64,000 nucleotides of DNA from Desulfobacteraceae bacterium (GCA_014237465.1 JABZFM010000006.1:1-64000), one strand, 5' to 3'; shown: positions 55,081 to 63,640, counted from the first letter of the stretch. Notes: generated by a model not told the origin, from the letters alone. Program-made: numbers and translations.

Positions 55081-55241
55081 GTAAAAAGTCAGATTTCTAT
55101 GGCTAAGTTAAAAGTTCCACCAATCCCGTAAAATTTGGCAAGGCGTAGTGATTTTTCAAGCAAGAAATCATACATATAATATCTTAATTGGCTGAAAAAT
55201 CAATACAACGCAGTAGATGGGACTTTTTGCGACGCCATCAA
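55081..55241. mobile_element. MITE-like element with inverted arms, complete-looking copy
   Basis: The left arm GTAAAAAGTCAGATTTC (55081-55097) and right arm GACTTTTTGCGACGCCATCA (55221-55240) are partly inverted copies around AAAAAGTC. The 160-base interior has no coding capacity. The TCA at 55238-55240 is the TGA stop codon of the minus-strand glycosyltransferase fusion gene, exactly as in the copy at 25737-25807. It separates that gene from the downstream GT2 gene within the operon. Confidence 0.6.
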
Positions 55242-57166
55242 TACTTGAACAATCCGGCACGGTAAAGCTTCTGAAAGAAAACATGCCGGGAAAGGTATTT
55301 TTTAATATTCTGATTAATCTCAGCTTCTGAAACCATCCGCCCGAGACATCTTTCTCTTAAGCGCTGCATCTCTTTTTCTCCCTGATCGGATATTTCCGCA
55401 GATGTTTTCTGGTGGGGGTGGACCCTGAATGCCCCCAGAAACCGGGGCAGACGGACTATTTTTGCACCGGCTTCCCGGAATCTCAAAATCAGATCCCAGT
55501 CCATGGCAAATTTAAAATTTTTATCAATAAACCCGCCGGCTTTTTCCCAGATCTCCCGCCGCCAGAACATTGTTTCCTGCGGTATATAGTCCGCCCAGGA
55601 CAATATTTCATCATCATGGGGCGGCATTACCCAGCGGCCGATTTCCTGGTCATATTCATCCACCAGCACCCTGTGCCCATAGACCACATCAACATCCGGA
55701 TGTTTTGCAAAATAATGCGCCACATAGTGCAGTGCGCCCGGCAGCAGCAGATCGTCGGAATTCAAGTAAGCCATGACATTTCCGAAGGCATGGGAAAAGC
55801 ATTGGTTCAATGCGTCTGACTGGCCCTCATCCTTTGTTGACTCCCATCGTTTCAGGCGGTCTTCATATTTTTTCAGGATATCCACTGTACCATCATCAGA
55901 CCCGCCATCCTGGATAAGATACTCCAGCTTCGGATATTGCTGCTGAAAAACACTTTTAATAGTCCGCTCAATAAAGCCCGCCTGGTTGTAGGACGGGGTG
56001 ACAATGGAAATTAACGGCAGACCGCCTGCAGGAATACTTTTTTTCTGTTCTTTATAATACTTTTCGGGAATTTTAACCGGCCGGGGCGGATAATGATAAA
56101 GCACCCCCAGCCGCGGCTGCAGCCATAATTTAATTAATTCCTTAAACCGCCGTTTACGCAGCGAATGAATCGCATTTTCCTGTTCTCGGATCACCAAAAG
56201 ACGGGATTCAGCGATTTCCTCTGTTTTTTCAAGCAGCCTGTCTTTATCTATGATCAGCGTATCAAGGGTTTGAATGCGGTTCTGCTTCTCTTCAATCACG
56301 TCCCGCAACGCATCTATTTCCACTTTAAACCCGGCAAGGAGATCTTCTTTTGCAGATTCAAACTGTTTAATAATATAAAGCCGCTGCTCTGCCACAGAAG
56401 TGATATTGTTTATTTCCTGCTGCTTTAAATGGACTTCACTTTCCCTGGCCTGTGTTTCTTTGACCAGCATTTTATTTTCAAGGCTTAAAGCGTTGATTGC
56501 TTTTTCCTTGGCTTCCAGGTCAGCGATCACATCATTCGTCTGCCGGTACATGTCCGCAATGGTCAGCCAGTCAACCCCGTTCTGATGTCCGTATTCCCGA
56601 ACCTGCTCTTTAATCTGCTCCGGAAAATAAATGATAATGTCATTTAAGACCATTAATTCATGGCCACTGCTTTTTTCACATAAAACCACAATAATCTCTT
56701 TTAAATCAGGCCATTGGGTATAATCATGAGGAGCACCGGGCGGGCATAAAAACAGGCGGGAATCATCGATTAAAACCACACTGTCTTTGTTTATCGTATC
56801 AATCGCCTTGAGTTCATCAAGCAGGGAACACTGGGATGTTTCACCTTCAGTGGCCTGGGCGTCACACCAGTGGGAATCCAGCCAGAACAATACGGACTTG
56901 CCGCTGATATCCGGTTGTAATCGCTTGATGACATCAATTGCATTCCCATGGATAATCTGAACCAGCGGATCATCAGCAAAGCGTTCTTTTGAAAAATTAT
57001 AAAAGTATTCAGACAGTTCCACAGAGTAAAATCGATTAAAATAAGGTTTTACCCGCTCAATGGAGTCCCCTTTGTACGTGCCGGTTTCCACAAAGACTTC
57101 AAAGGGTAAATGCCGGGCTAAAAACGCCACCAGCTCCGTATCAATTGAAAAATGTATCGCTCCCAT
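55238..57166 (-). CDS. Methyltransferase-like domain / coiled coil / family 2 glycosyltransferase fusion
   Basis: Residues 1-200 resemble a class I methyltransferase-type fold: FVETGTYKGDSIERV as motif I, YSVELSEYFYNF, and LFWLDSHWCDAQATEGET. Residues 205-350 are a coiled coil with two copies of a 14-residue motif, SVAEQRLYIIKQFE and EIAESRLLVIREQE. The GT-A domain starts near 380 (SIVTPSYNQAGFIERTI; LIQDGGSDDGT; YLNSDDLLLPGAL). Such fusions suggest that methylation and sugar transfer occur on the same nascent chain. The stop codon is formed by a repeat element. Confidence 0.88.
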   Translation of the reverse strand: MGAIHFSIDTELVAFLARHLPFEVFVETGTYKGDSIERVKPYFNRFYSVELSEYFYNFSKERFADDPLVQIIHGNAIDVIKRLQPDISGKSVLFWLDSHWCDAQATEGETSQCSLLDELKAIDTINKDSVVLIDDSRLFLCPPGAPHDYTQWPDLKEIIVVLCEKSSGHELMVLNDIIIYFPEQIKEQVREYGHQNGVDWLTIADMYRQTNDVIADLEAKEKAINALSLENKMLVKETQARESEVHLKQQEINNITSVAEQRLYIIKQFESAKEDLLAGFKVEIDALRDVIEEKQNRIQTLDTLIIDKDRLLEKTEEIAESRLLVIREQENAIHSLRKRRFKELIKLWLQPRLGVLYHYPPRPVKIPEKYYKEQKKSIPAGGLPLISIVTPSYNQAGFIERTIKSVFQQQYPKLEYLIQDGGSDDGTVDILKKYEDRLKRWESTKDEGQSDALNQCFSHAFGNVMAYLNSDDLLLPGALHYVAHYFAKHPDVDVVYGHRVLVDEYDQEIGRWVMPPHDDEILSWADYIPQETMFWRREIWEKAGGFIDKNFKFAMDWDLILRFREAGAKIVRLPRFLGAFRVHPHQKTSAEISDQGEKEMQRLRERCLGRMVSEAEINQNIKKYLSRHVFFQKLYRAGLFKY

Positions 57167-57174
57167 AGGACTGT

Positions 57175-58146
57175 TTACTCACTGTTTCTTAATTTATTAT
57201 CAAGTTGTTGAATAATTTCACCCCGTTTTTCCGCTTCTTCCGTCAGGTGATTGATCAGCTCAAGCCGCTGTTCACAAACGCGATAAAGCGCGTCTATCTT
57301 TTCAGTCAACTGTTTTTCGGTTTGGCTTTCAACGGCTCTGATTTGAGCGTCTTTTTTGCCGGCCATCTCAAAAATCTGTTTTTCACTTGAAATGACCGCC
57401 TGTTGAAGTTCTTTAAAGGCGCCATGATACAGCTCGTTATTAATGAAAATCAGATTTCCCCACTGTTTTTCCAAAAAAACAGCCGGACCAAATGAAATTA
57501 ACTCAAAATCCGCCAACCGTTTAATCGCCATATAATGGTCATATCCCAGCGCGTTTTTCACTTCGGCAATCAACCCTTCGGGGGCGGCCGCAGACCATCC
57601 GGCATAAAGCCCTTGCGTAAAAAATTCACAAATCAGGACCTCCGGCAAAACGCCGGCCATCCCCTGAATCACCTGCAGATCATTGCCTTCGGTATCCATC
57701 TTAAGGATCCCGATATCATTTCCAATAATCCCTTCATTTAACAGGCTTTCAAGACTTCTGCAGTTCACCGGAATCTCTTTTTGATGGTTTACCCGGGAAT
57801 CATCGGACAAATAATGCAGGGAGTGGTAATAGTCCATCGGTTCCCCATTCTCATCAACGGCAATATGTAAAGATGCCTCCCGGTCTTTTTTATCAATGGC
57901 AAAATCAAAAAATAATGAACCACTGTTCTCAGTTAACCGCATCAGTTCCGGATGATGTTTCGGGCAGGGCTCAAAAAGCGTCCCTGTGAAGCCGAATTCC
58001 ATTAACTGCCTTGCAAAGGAGCCTTTTTCCGCTCCCACATCGATAAACGTCTTATTTTTTATATAGGGTAATAAAATTTTGAGAATCTTAAATTCAGATT
58101 CCTGGGCATACAGTTCCTCTTTTGCCCCGGGGTGGTCAGTGTTCAT
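57175..58146 (-). CDS. FkbM-type SAM methyltransferase with C-terminal coiled coil
   Basis: The FkbM block order is visible: FIDVGAEKGSFARQLMEFG (motif I), LFEPCPKH, IGILKMDTEGNDLQVIQGM and LICEFF. These enzymes O-methylate sugars. The last 80 residues form a charged helix with the 14-residue repeats RVCEQRLELINHLT and EEAEKRGEIIQQLD, like the coiled coil in the two neighbours. It is eight bases upstream of the fusion gene, so the two are co-transcribed. Confidence 0.9.
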   Translation of the reverse strand: MNTDHPGAKEELYAQESEFKILKILLPYIKNKTFIDVGAEKGSFARQLMEFGFTGTLFEPCPKHHPELMRLTENSGSLFFDFAIDKKDREASLHIAVDENGEPMDYYHSLHYLSDDSRVNHQKEIPVNCRSLESLLNEGIIGNDIGILKMDTEGNDLQVIQGMAGVLPEVLICEFFTQGLYAGWSAAAPEGLIAEVKNALGYDHYMAIKRLADFELISFGPAVFLEKQWGNLIFINNELYHGAFKELQQAVISSEKQIFEMAGKKDAQIRAVESQTEKQLTEKIDALYRVCEQRLELINHLTEEAEKRGEIIQQLDNKLRNSE

Positions 58147-58158
58147 TTATATTTCCAA

Positions 58159-59040
58159 TCAAATCTTTTCGTCTGAATGATGAAATTTATTTATAATATC
58201 CAGACGTTCTTCACAAATATCATGCAGTTTATCAATCAAGGTTTTTCGTTCCTTACATATTCCCATCAACTCATTATTATTGTTTTGCAGCTGTTTCACC
58301 AGAATGATCAACTCGTCAATTATAAAATCAATATCCGGCGAGGGGGCAGGCTTTTGATCCAAAGATGATGAGAATGCGTTGTATTGCAGATCAGCCATCA
58401 GCTGATGATGCTGCTTATTAAATATATAATCGGTTGCCCGGGTCCACTCTTTTCCCGGTTTAAACCCACGGTTTTTTTGGTTAAAAAAATTAGGCTCATA
58501 GGTTTGCAACTTTTTCACGGGATTTTCCCATTTTTTTATTTTCCCTTTGTAATGGATAAAGTCTGCTATTTGAGCCAACCGGTCGTCTTTGATGTCAATA
58601 AGGTCTTCAAAACGGACCAGAAGATGCTTCACGTCCCGGTTGTTCCACTTTTCATAGTGGGTTGACCAGTCCCCGTAATGATCATTGCCAAGAATAATGC
58701 TCACCAGCGACTTGTCAATCCGGTTAAAAGACTGGTGAAATTTCCTGTAGCTCTGAATTGAAGATCTTCCATCCCGAACAATATAAATAAACGCCTGATT
58801 ATCAATCGGATAATTATGGGTCTTCACCAGAAACACCTCAGAAGATGCAATGGCTTTTGAGTAGAATTCCTCCCAGGATTCCGGATATTCCACATGGCCG
58901 ATCAAGTCCGGGTTTGACCGGAAATTGCTCTCATAATCAACCGGCTCATCCGCATATGAATACAAGCCGAAACAATGCCTGCAGATTGTTCGAAACAATG
59001 TATTTCCCGAGCGGGGATATGAAGCGAGCCAAATGATCAT
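58159..59040 (-). CDS. Sulfotransferase with C-terminal coiled coil, first gene of the polysaccharide operon
   Basis: LASYPRSGNTLFRTI (residues 5-19) is the PAPS 5' loop, and YIVRDGRSSIQSYRK near 87 the 3' motif. HLLVRFEDLIDIKD and FKPGKEWTRA follow. From about residue 235 the chain is a coiled coil ending in two 14-residue repeats, GICKERKTLIDKLH and DICEERLDIINKFH. The start at ATG has no upstream alternative. It opens the minus-strand locus, so its promoter should lie within 59041-59180. Confidence 0.88.
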   Translation of the reverse strand: MIIWLASYPRSGNTLFRTICRHCFGLYSYADEPVDYESNFRSNPDLIGHVEYPESWEEFYSKAIASSEVFLVKTHNYPIDNQAFIYIVRDGRSSIQSYRKFHQSFNRIDKSLVSIILGNDHYGDWSTHYEKWNNRDVKHLLVRFEDLIDIKDDRLAQIADFIHYKGKIKKWENPVKKLQTYEPNFFNQKNRGFKPGKEWTRATDYIFNKQHHQLMADLQYNAFSSSLDQKPAPSPDIDFIIDELIILVKQLQNNNNELMGICKERKTLIDKLHDICEERLDIINKFHHSDEKI

Positions 59041-59185
59041 TGCTGAAACATTATCCTATATCACCATTCAAACCATTACGCGTCGATTGATACTGACATA
59101 AAAAACCTGCGGTATCCCATTTTTAACAATGAACGCAAATCGTACTAAAAATTATATATTTTCCTGGTTTAATATCATACGCAGC

Positions 59186-59214
59186 TTGACATCGACAACC
59201 ATTAACTGTAAGTA
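59186..59214 (+). promoter_or_regulatory. Possible sigma-70 promoter of the lipoprotein gene
   Basis: A perfect TTGACA (59186-59191) is followed after 17 bases by TAAGTA (59209-59214), a weak -10. It would give a leader of about 110 bases. The divergent polysaccharide operon must also start in this gap, but no clear minus-strand promoter was found. Confidence 0.35.
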
Positions 59215-59328
59215 TTTTTAGCAAACATGCGTTAAATCTTTTATAAGCAAATACCAATCAACTCCGGTTCAATGCAATATAAAACTGTTATCAAAAATAT
59301 AAATTACCACTAAAGGAGCATGACACCC

Positions 59329-59763
59329 ATGCAAAAAAACACATACCGCAGGTTCATTTTATGTCTAATTTGTTTCATGCTGGTGACACTAATCAGCGCC
59401 TGCCAGCTGCTTCACCGCACACCACCCGAAGAAGCCGTAAGACTCCGTATCGAAAAATTCATGAACGCAAAAATAAACAAAGACTGGGCAACAGCCTATA
59501 CATATTTTGATTCCGTCTATCATGAAATGGTTACAAAAAATCAGTTTGAAAGAAAAATCAGTAAAATGAGTTTCAAGGGATTCACCATTGAATCAATTAA
59601 GATGGATCCTTCCGGAGATAAAGCAACAGCCATCGTAAAAGTGGATCTCAACGTGCAGGGATTTGATTTTAAAGGCAACCCGGAAACCCAAATCTGGGTC
59701 AAGGAACAATGGAAGTGGTATTTACACGTCCCGCCCAAAGATCCGAAAGAGCTGCTTAATTAA
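59329..59763 (+). CDS. Small predicted lipoprotein, NTF2-like
   Basis: A signal peptide ends VTLISAC, giving a lipid-modified cysteine near residue 25. The mature part has the shape of a SnoaL/NTF2-like domain: EEAVRLRIEKFMNAKINKDWATAYTYF followed by beta strands and WVKEQWKWYLHVPP. The ATG nine bases upstream overlaps the AAGGAG ribosome site and is less likely. Its role is unknown; it may bind a small ligand in the envelope. Confidence 0.75.
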   Translation: MQKNTYRRFILCLICFMLVTLISACQLLHRTPPEEAVRLRIEKFMNAKINKDWATAYTYFDSVYHEMVTKNQFERKISKMSFKGFTIESIKMDPSGDKATAIVKVDLNVQGFDFKGNPETQIWVKEQWKWYLHVPPKDPKELLN

Positions 59764-59837
59764 TATTTATAATAAATCAATATGTTAAACTGAAATCTAT
59801 TTTTAATTCAAACAACTTTTTTTCCAGGCTTTTAAAA

Positions 59838-59890
59838 AATAATGCCGGGAAGGTTCGTGATAAACATCCCCGGCATTATTATTCTTAATT
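59838..59890. terminator. Intrinsic terminator between convergent genes
   Basis: A perfect 12-bp stem, AATAATGCCGGG (59838-59849) with CCCGGCATTATT (59869-59880), encloses a 19-base loop. On the minus strand it is followed by a T6 tract, and on the plus strand by an A/T-rich ATTCTTAATTC. It separates the lipoprotein gene from the secreted-protein gene. Confidence 0.85.
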
Positions 59891-59946
59891 CTTAATTCTT
59901 AATTCTTCCATCCCTGACCCCTGACCCCTGATCCCTGATCCCCGAC
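59882..59946. repeat. Two adjoining heptanucleotide tandem repeats
   Basis: TTCTTAA occurs three and a half times (59882-59907), and a CCCTGAY unit occurs five times (59912-59946). The second array ends on the base before the stop codon of the 835-residue secreted-protein gene. Unit length is seven in both. Confidence 0.8.
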
Positions 59947-62454
59947 TTACATATTGGCGCCGGTGAGCATTTCCACACTTAACTTTCCGTTTTTTATATT
60001 CCCAAACAGATAAAATCCGCCAATAGGGGCCTGCTCATTTTCCTCAAACTCGATAAAAGAGATATCTGATGCTGAATCACCAAATTTTGACCGGACCGTA
60101 AATATCTCTTTTTCCCCGGCGCCAAGGGACATTGTTGTCATCATCAGGTCCTCTCCGGCACGGCCATTGCCGTCATAGGGCTGTACCGACACAGTGACCG
60201 GATAATTATTGGGGTTGCAGATGCATATGCCGGTCCAGAAATGTCCGCCCTGCCCGGCATAATGGGGAAGCACCAGTTTGCTCTTCAGCATGTCGTCATT
60301 TATCAACGGAAAACTCGCTTCATCCTTGCCGTAGGGAGGGGAATAGGTGTAGTACCCGACAACCGGGTACTGCCCGGTGATTTCAAGCATAGAACGGGCC
60401 GGCTCACCGTCGAACCTGCCGTATTCGCTTGTCAGGTCAATCACCCGTTTTTCAAATGGCGCAAATTCCAGGTCCATATCGTTTGTCTGATCTTCGCCGG
60501 CGACCGAGAAATGCAGGTTCACCGGATTGATCGTATCATTCGGATTGATCAGGGTCAGGTAGGTCCGCCACCAGCCCAGCTGAGGGGTCACATGGGGTAC
60601 AATCAGGGACGTGGTGCCGTCCACCGGCAAAGCAAACAGCGTATCAATGGCATTCCGGCTGCCTACGGAATTTTTTACATACTGATAGGCGGAAAGGATA
60701 TTCCCGTCAGTCGCGATGATATCGATCCACCCCCTCTTGGGAACATGGGAAAACGGGCGGGTTCCCGGAGTAAAGAAATATTTTCCGCCGGGCGCAATCA
60801 CTTCTTCGATATCATCATCCTGCTGGTGGCCGTCAACGTCATATATGCGGATAGTGATACCCGCCTCATCAAAGGATTCGTTGAGCACTGATCCTTTCAG
60901 ATTCCCAGCAGCCGCAATATCAGCAACAGTACCCGGTATCACCAGATGACTGCCGCTTGCCTTGTCCTGAACAAATCCGGCCATGGGATTCTGATCCAGG
61001 GCAAAAAGATTAAGCATGTTTAAGGGCTGATTGGAAATCAGCATCAAAGAATCCGAATCTCCGTATTCATGGGATCGCCACGGCAGGTCGTCAAACATGA
61101 CCACCTGCTTTTCATAAGGGGCGAAATCCACAGGCCCCAACAATGTCTGAACCGGGCGTCCGTCCGGATCAGAAGTCACCAGGGTGACATCTTCCACCAT
61201 CTCATCACCGGCATTAAACATCACGAAACCGGACCATGGACCGCTTTTAGGGATGTACGGAACATTCTGATGAAATGCGGTCAGTTTTGAAATAGTCATT
61301 GTATAGATATTGGGATCGCCGGTGTAATCATCCTGAGTCATCGATATGGTATACGGCGGATTTCGCAGCTCCAAAGTAAATATGGTCGGCTCCTGAGAAT
61401 CCAGGACCCGGGAGGCTGCCGGCTCTCCCAAGATATCTGAAACAACAATATTTATATCCTCATCGCTGGTATCATCTTTTGCGACTTCAATGGAAACTAT
61501 ATCACCGGATTGACCCTGCAATACATACCGGTCCTCATCCAGCAGAACCAGATGGTAGGTCCCCGGGTTGATGGAAACAGCCGCGCTTTTTCCTGTTTCC
61601 AGAAAATCATCACTCGCCTGGGCCAGGCGCCGGACTTCGTCACAGTCGATATACGGGCTTTTAGGGCCGGAGCTGAACGGAAACGATAAATTATCCGGAT
61701 GGTTATCAACACTGTTGCCGGTCCATTGGCCGCCGGTGATCTCTCCCTGCGCATTTAAATCAAGAGTGTATGTATATGTTATAAAGCGCTCATAGGTTCC
61801 AACATAATCCGGAAACACATTGTCATCGGCAAAATAGATGGTCACCCTGATTGATCGGGATAAACCGGATGTCGAACTGGTCATTTTATACCCGTAAATC
61901 GGGTAATACCAGACTTCACTTCCGGCATCCAGGTCCGCCAGAAACGGAATTTTCTGGGTGCCGATATAATCCAGCAGCCAGAGATGGAAATTCACCGGAT
62001 CATCGCCGGACACATTTGTCTGAATGGCATAATCATGACATAAGAGGAGCAGTCCTTTTTTATCCCCCACCCGCCAGATGAAATTGTCTTCTGTGGACGG
62101 CAGGATTTCATAATCTTCCATCACAGCGGCCCGTGCCCACACCGGACAGAGTCCATGCCAGCCCGGAGCGTTGGGATCATAATAATAATACAAATACCAG
62201 TCTTTCAAATCTCCGTCATCACTGTTGGTGGTCCACAAAAGGTACTTTTCAATGGGCGCCGGATGCCCCCGGTAATCAGATCCGGTGGCCAGTCCACCCT
62301 TATTATACGGCCACCAGTAGCCGGACCAGGGGATGGTATCAGTTTTAATCACGTCGGCAATTGCTTCAGACAGGGAAAAAGGAATCCCGGATATTACTAT
62401 TATGACAAAAACAATATAAACAAAAAATTTTCGGATCACATTCAATAATTTCAT
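59947..62454 (-). CDS. Secreted protein with transglutaminase-elicitor-like N-terminal domain and beta-sandwich repeats
   Basis: A signal peptide is followed by IPWSGYWWPYNKGG, HPAPIEKYLLW and GWHGLCPVWARAAVMEDYE, with Cys103 in the position of the catalytic cysteine of oomycete GP42-type transglutaminase elicitors. A later LLLLCHDYA may give the histidine and aspartate. Downstream, three or four Ig-like modules repeat a pattern of IPGT or VPHV, an aromatic WW or W-T-G, NPND/NPNN and a final DGNGR turn. The product should be exported. Transglutaminase activity is inferred only from motif likeness. Confidence 0.6.
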   Translation of the reverse strand: MKLLNVIRKFFVYIVFVIIVISGIPFSLSEAIADVIKTDTIPWSGYWWPYNKGGLATGSDYRGHPAPIEKYLLWTTNSDDGDLKDWYLYYYYDPNAPGWHGLCPVWARAAVMEDYEILPSTEDNFIWRVGDKKGLLLLCHDYAIQTNVSGDDPVNFHLWLLDYIGTQKIPFLADLDAGSEVWYYPIYGYKMTSSTSGLSRSIRVTIYFADDNVFPDYVGTYERFITYTYTLDLNAQGEITGGQWTGNSVDNHPDNLSFPFSSGPKSPYIDCDEVRRLAQASDDFLETGKSAAVSINPGTYHLVLLDEDRYVLQGQSGDIVSIEVAKDDTSDEDINIVVSDILGEPAASRVLDSQEPTIFTLELRNPPYTISMTQDDYTGDPNIYTMTISKLTAFHQNVPYIPKSGPWSGFVMFNAGDEMVEDVTLVTSDPDGRPVQTLLGPVDFAPYEKQVVMFDDLPWRSHEYGDSDSLMLISNQPLNMLNLFALDQNPMAGFVQDKASGSHLVIPGTVADIAAAGNLKGSVLNESFDEAGITIRIYDVDGHQQDDDIEEVIAPGGKYFFTPGTRPFSHVPKRGWIDIIATDGNILSAYQYVKNSVGSRNAIDTLFALPVDGTTSLIVPHVTPQLGWWRTYLTLINPNDTINPVNLHFSVAGEDQTNDMDLEFAPFEKRVIDLTSEYGRFDGEPARSMLEITGQYPVVGYYTYSPPYGKDEASFPLINDDMLKSKLVLPHYAGQGGHFWTGICICNPNNYPVTVSVQPYDGNGRAGEDLMMTTMSLGAGEKEIFTVRSKFGDSASDISFIEFEENEQAPIGGFYLFGNIKNGKLSVEMLTGANM

Positions 62455-62474
62455 GTCGCCATCTCTGAGCGTAG

Positions 62475-62502
62475 GGGGTTAGGGGTTAGGGGTTAGGGGT
62501 CG
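62475..62502. repeat. Heptanucleotide tandem repeat (GGGGTTA)3-4
   Basis: Three exact units of GGGGTTA and one variant follow each other. On the minus strand the array encodes the last residues (PLTPNP) and the stop codon of the four-helix-bundle gene. Confidence 0.8.
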
Positions 62503-62862
62503 GATCCTATTCTTAACAGACTTTCGTAAGCCATTAATCATCCTTCCAATTTCTGCTGTTTTATCAAGTCCATTATTTACCTGATGTTCATCGATATAAT
62601 TTAAGCGTCTGGATATCTGAACATGTGTTTCGAGTTCCGCAAGAGAAGCGTAAGCCATTGACAAATATTGCAGAAACTCTTTGCTATGCTGTCTCTGACG
62701 CCCCTCGGCAATATTTGACGGTACTGATACGGCGGCACGTTGCAACTGACTTGCAAGCCCATATGTCTCATTTTTCGGGAATGCTTTGGTCAGCTGGTAA
62801 CGCGCCACAACTAAATCCATACTTTTTTGCCAGACCTCTAAATCCCGGTAACTCTTTATCAA
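62479..62862 (-). CDS. Four-helix-bundle protein (S23/IVP type)
   Basis: The protein begins at TTG as MIKSYRDLEVWQKSMDLVV, the standard family start, preceded by AGGAG at 7 bases. PSNIAEGRQRQHSKEFLQYLSMAYASLAELE is the core of helix 3. These 120-residue bundles are found in 23S rRNA intervening sequences and as accessory proteins elsewhere; their task is poorly known. A longer in-frame extension on the 5' side is only translated heptanucleotide repeat and is rejected. The C-terminal residues also come from a repeat. Confidence 0.85.
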   Translation of the reverse strand: MIKSYRDLEVWQKSMDLVVARYQLTKAFPKNETYGLASQLQRAAVSVPSNIAEGRQRQHSKEFLQYLSMAYASLAELETHVQISRRLNYIDEHQVNNGLDKTAEIGRMINGLRKSVKNRIRPLTPNP

Positions 62863-62877
62863 TTGAATTCTCCTGCC

Positions 62878-62912
62878 ACCTGATCCCTGATCCCTGACAC
62901 CTGATCCCTGAT
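62878..62912. repeat. Heptanucleotide tandem repeat (CCCTGAY)5
   Basis: Five units of C/A-CCTGAT or CCTGAC form a second copy of the array at 59912-59946. It lies between the four-helix-bundle start and the stop codon of the next gene, five bases from the latter. Confidence 0.8.
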
Positions 62913-62917
62913 CCCCC

Positions 62918-63598
62918 TTACCGCACCCGCCACGACTGCCGGGTCGGGGTTTCTTCATATATCCACCAGTCGTCGCCCGGAGCCCACAATTGCTTAACCA
63001 GCAATGCGTTTGTCCTCAGATTGACCGCCTGGATCATCACCAGTCGGCCAAATGACTGAGCATCGCCTGGGAGCCATCCTTTTTGCACTGCATCTTTCGG
63101 GCTGATTTCCATACTTTCAACCTGTACCCGGTCAACAAACGTCTGCCCGCCCGCCTGGCGCCTGACTTCGTAAATGACGGCATCCTTGTTGCTGTCAAGC
63201 ATTTGTGCAACCGGCAGGAGATCACACGGCACATTGGCCCCGGGCACTATCAAAATATCCTGCTGCGCAATCGCATGAGGAACCCGGGTGGTATTGTTCC
63301 AGATTATCCGATTTCCGGAACCGGTGAAAAACAGCCGGCAAATCAATTGCTGATTGTCTGCCAGATAAAAAGACAGAAACCTTTCACCTGCACTGTCTTT
63401 TTCCGGATTCACCGTCCATTCGACCAGACTGCTATCGACAGAATCATCCACATCATCGGAAGGACCCGACATAATTACAACCGAGGCTGACGGCTGATAC
63501 GGCAGCGCCATGGAGAAATGGGTTGACATCAACCCGTACAAACAGGCGAACATCAACAGAATGAATGTTTTCCAATATTTTTTGTTAAAGCATTTCAT
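62918..63598 (-). CDS. Hypothetical secreted protein
   Basis: The N-terminus is a signal peptide (MKCFNKKYWKTFILLMFACL) cleaved near STHFSMA. The mature part is acidic and beta-rich, with two cysteines (in LICRLFF and VPCDLLP) that could form a disulfide. An ISPKDAVQKGWLPGDAQ helix and DDWWIYEET near the end have no recognised family. A start 24 bases upstream is in frame but lacks a ribosome site. It lies upstream of, and on the same strand as, the transglutaminase-like gene. Confidence 0.65.
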   Translation of the reverse strand: MKCFNKKYWKTFILLMFACLYGLMSTHFSMALPYQPSASVVIMSGPSDDVDDSVDSSLVEWTVNPEKDSAGERFLSFYLADNQQLICRLFFTGSGNRIIWNNTTRVPHAIAQQDILIVPGANVPCDLLPVAQMLDSNKDAVIYEVRRQAGGQTFVDRVQVESMEISPKDAVQKGWLPGDAQSFGRLVMIQAVNLRTNALLVKQLWAPGDDWWIYEETPTRQSWRVR

Positions 63599-63640
63599 CA
63601 CGCGCCTGACCCCATTTTTCATGAATAATAAAATCGTTAA

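Noticed and set aside
62475-62502. Telomere-like GGGGTTA repeat as a linear replicon end
   Set aside because: It is an internal array of only four units with genes on both sides; other 7-mers occur nearby.
62863-62958. N-terminal extension of the four-helix-bundle protein
   Set aside because: The added residues are translation of the CCCTGAY repeat; the TTG with AGGAG upstream matches the family start.
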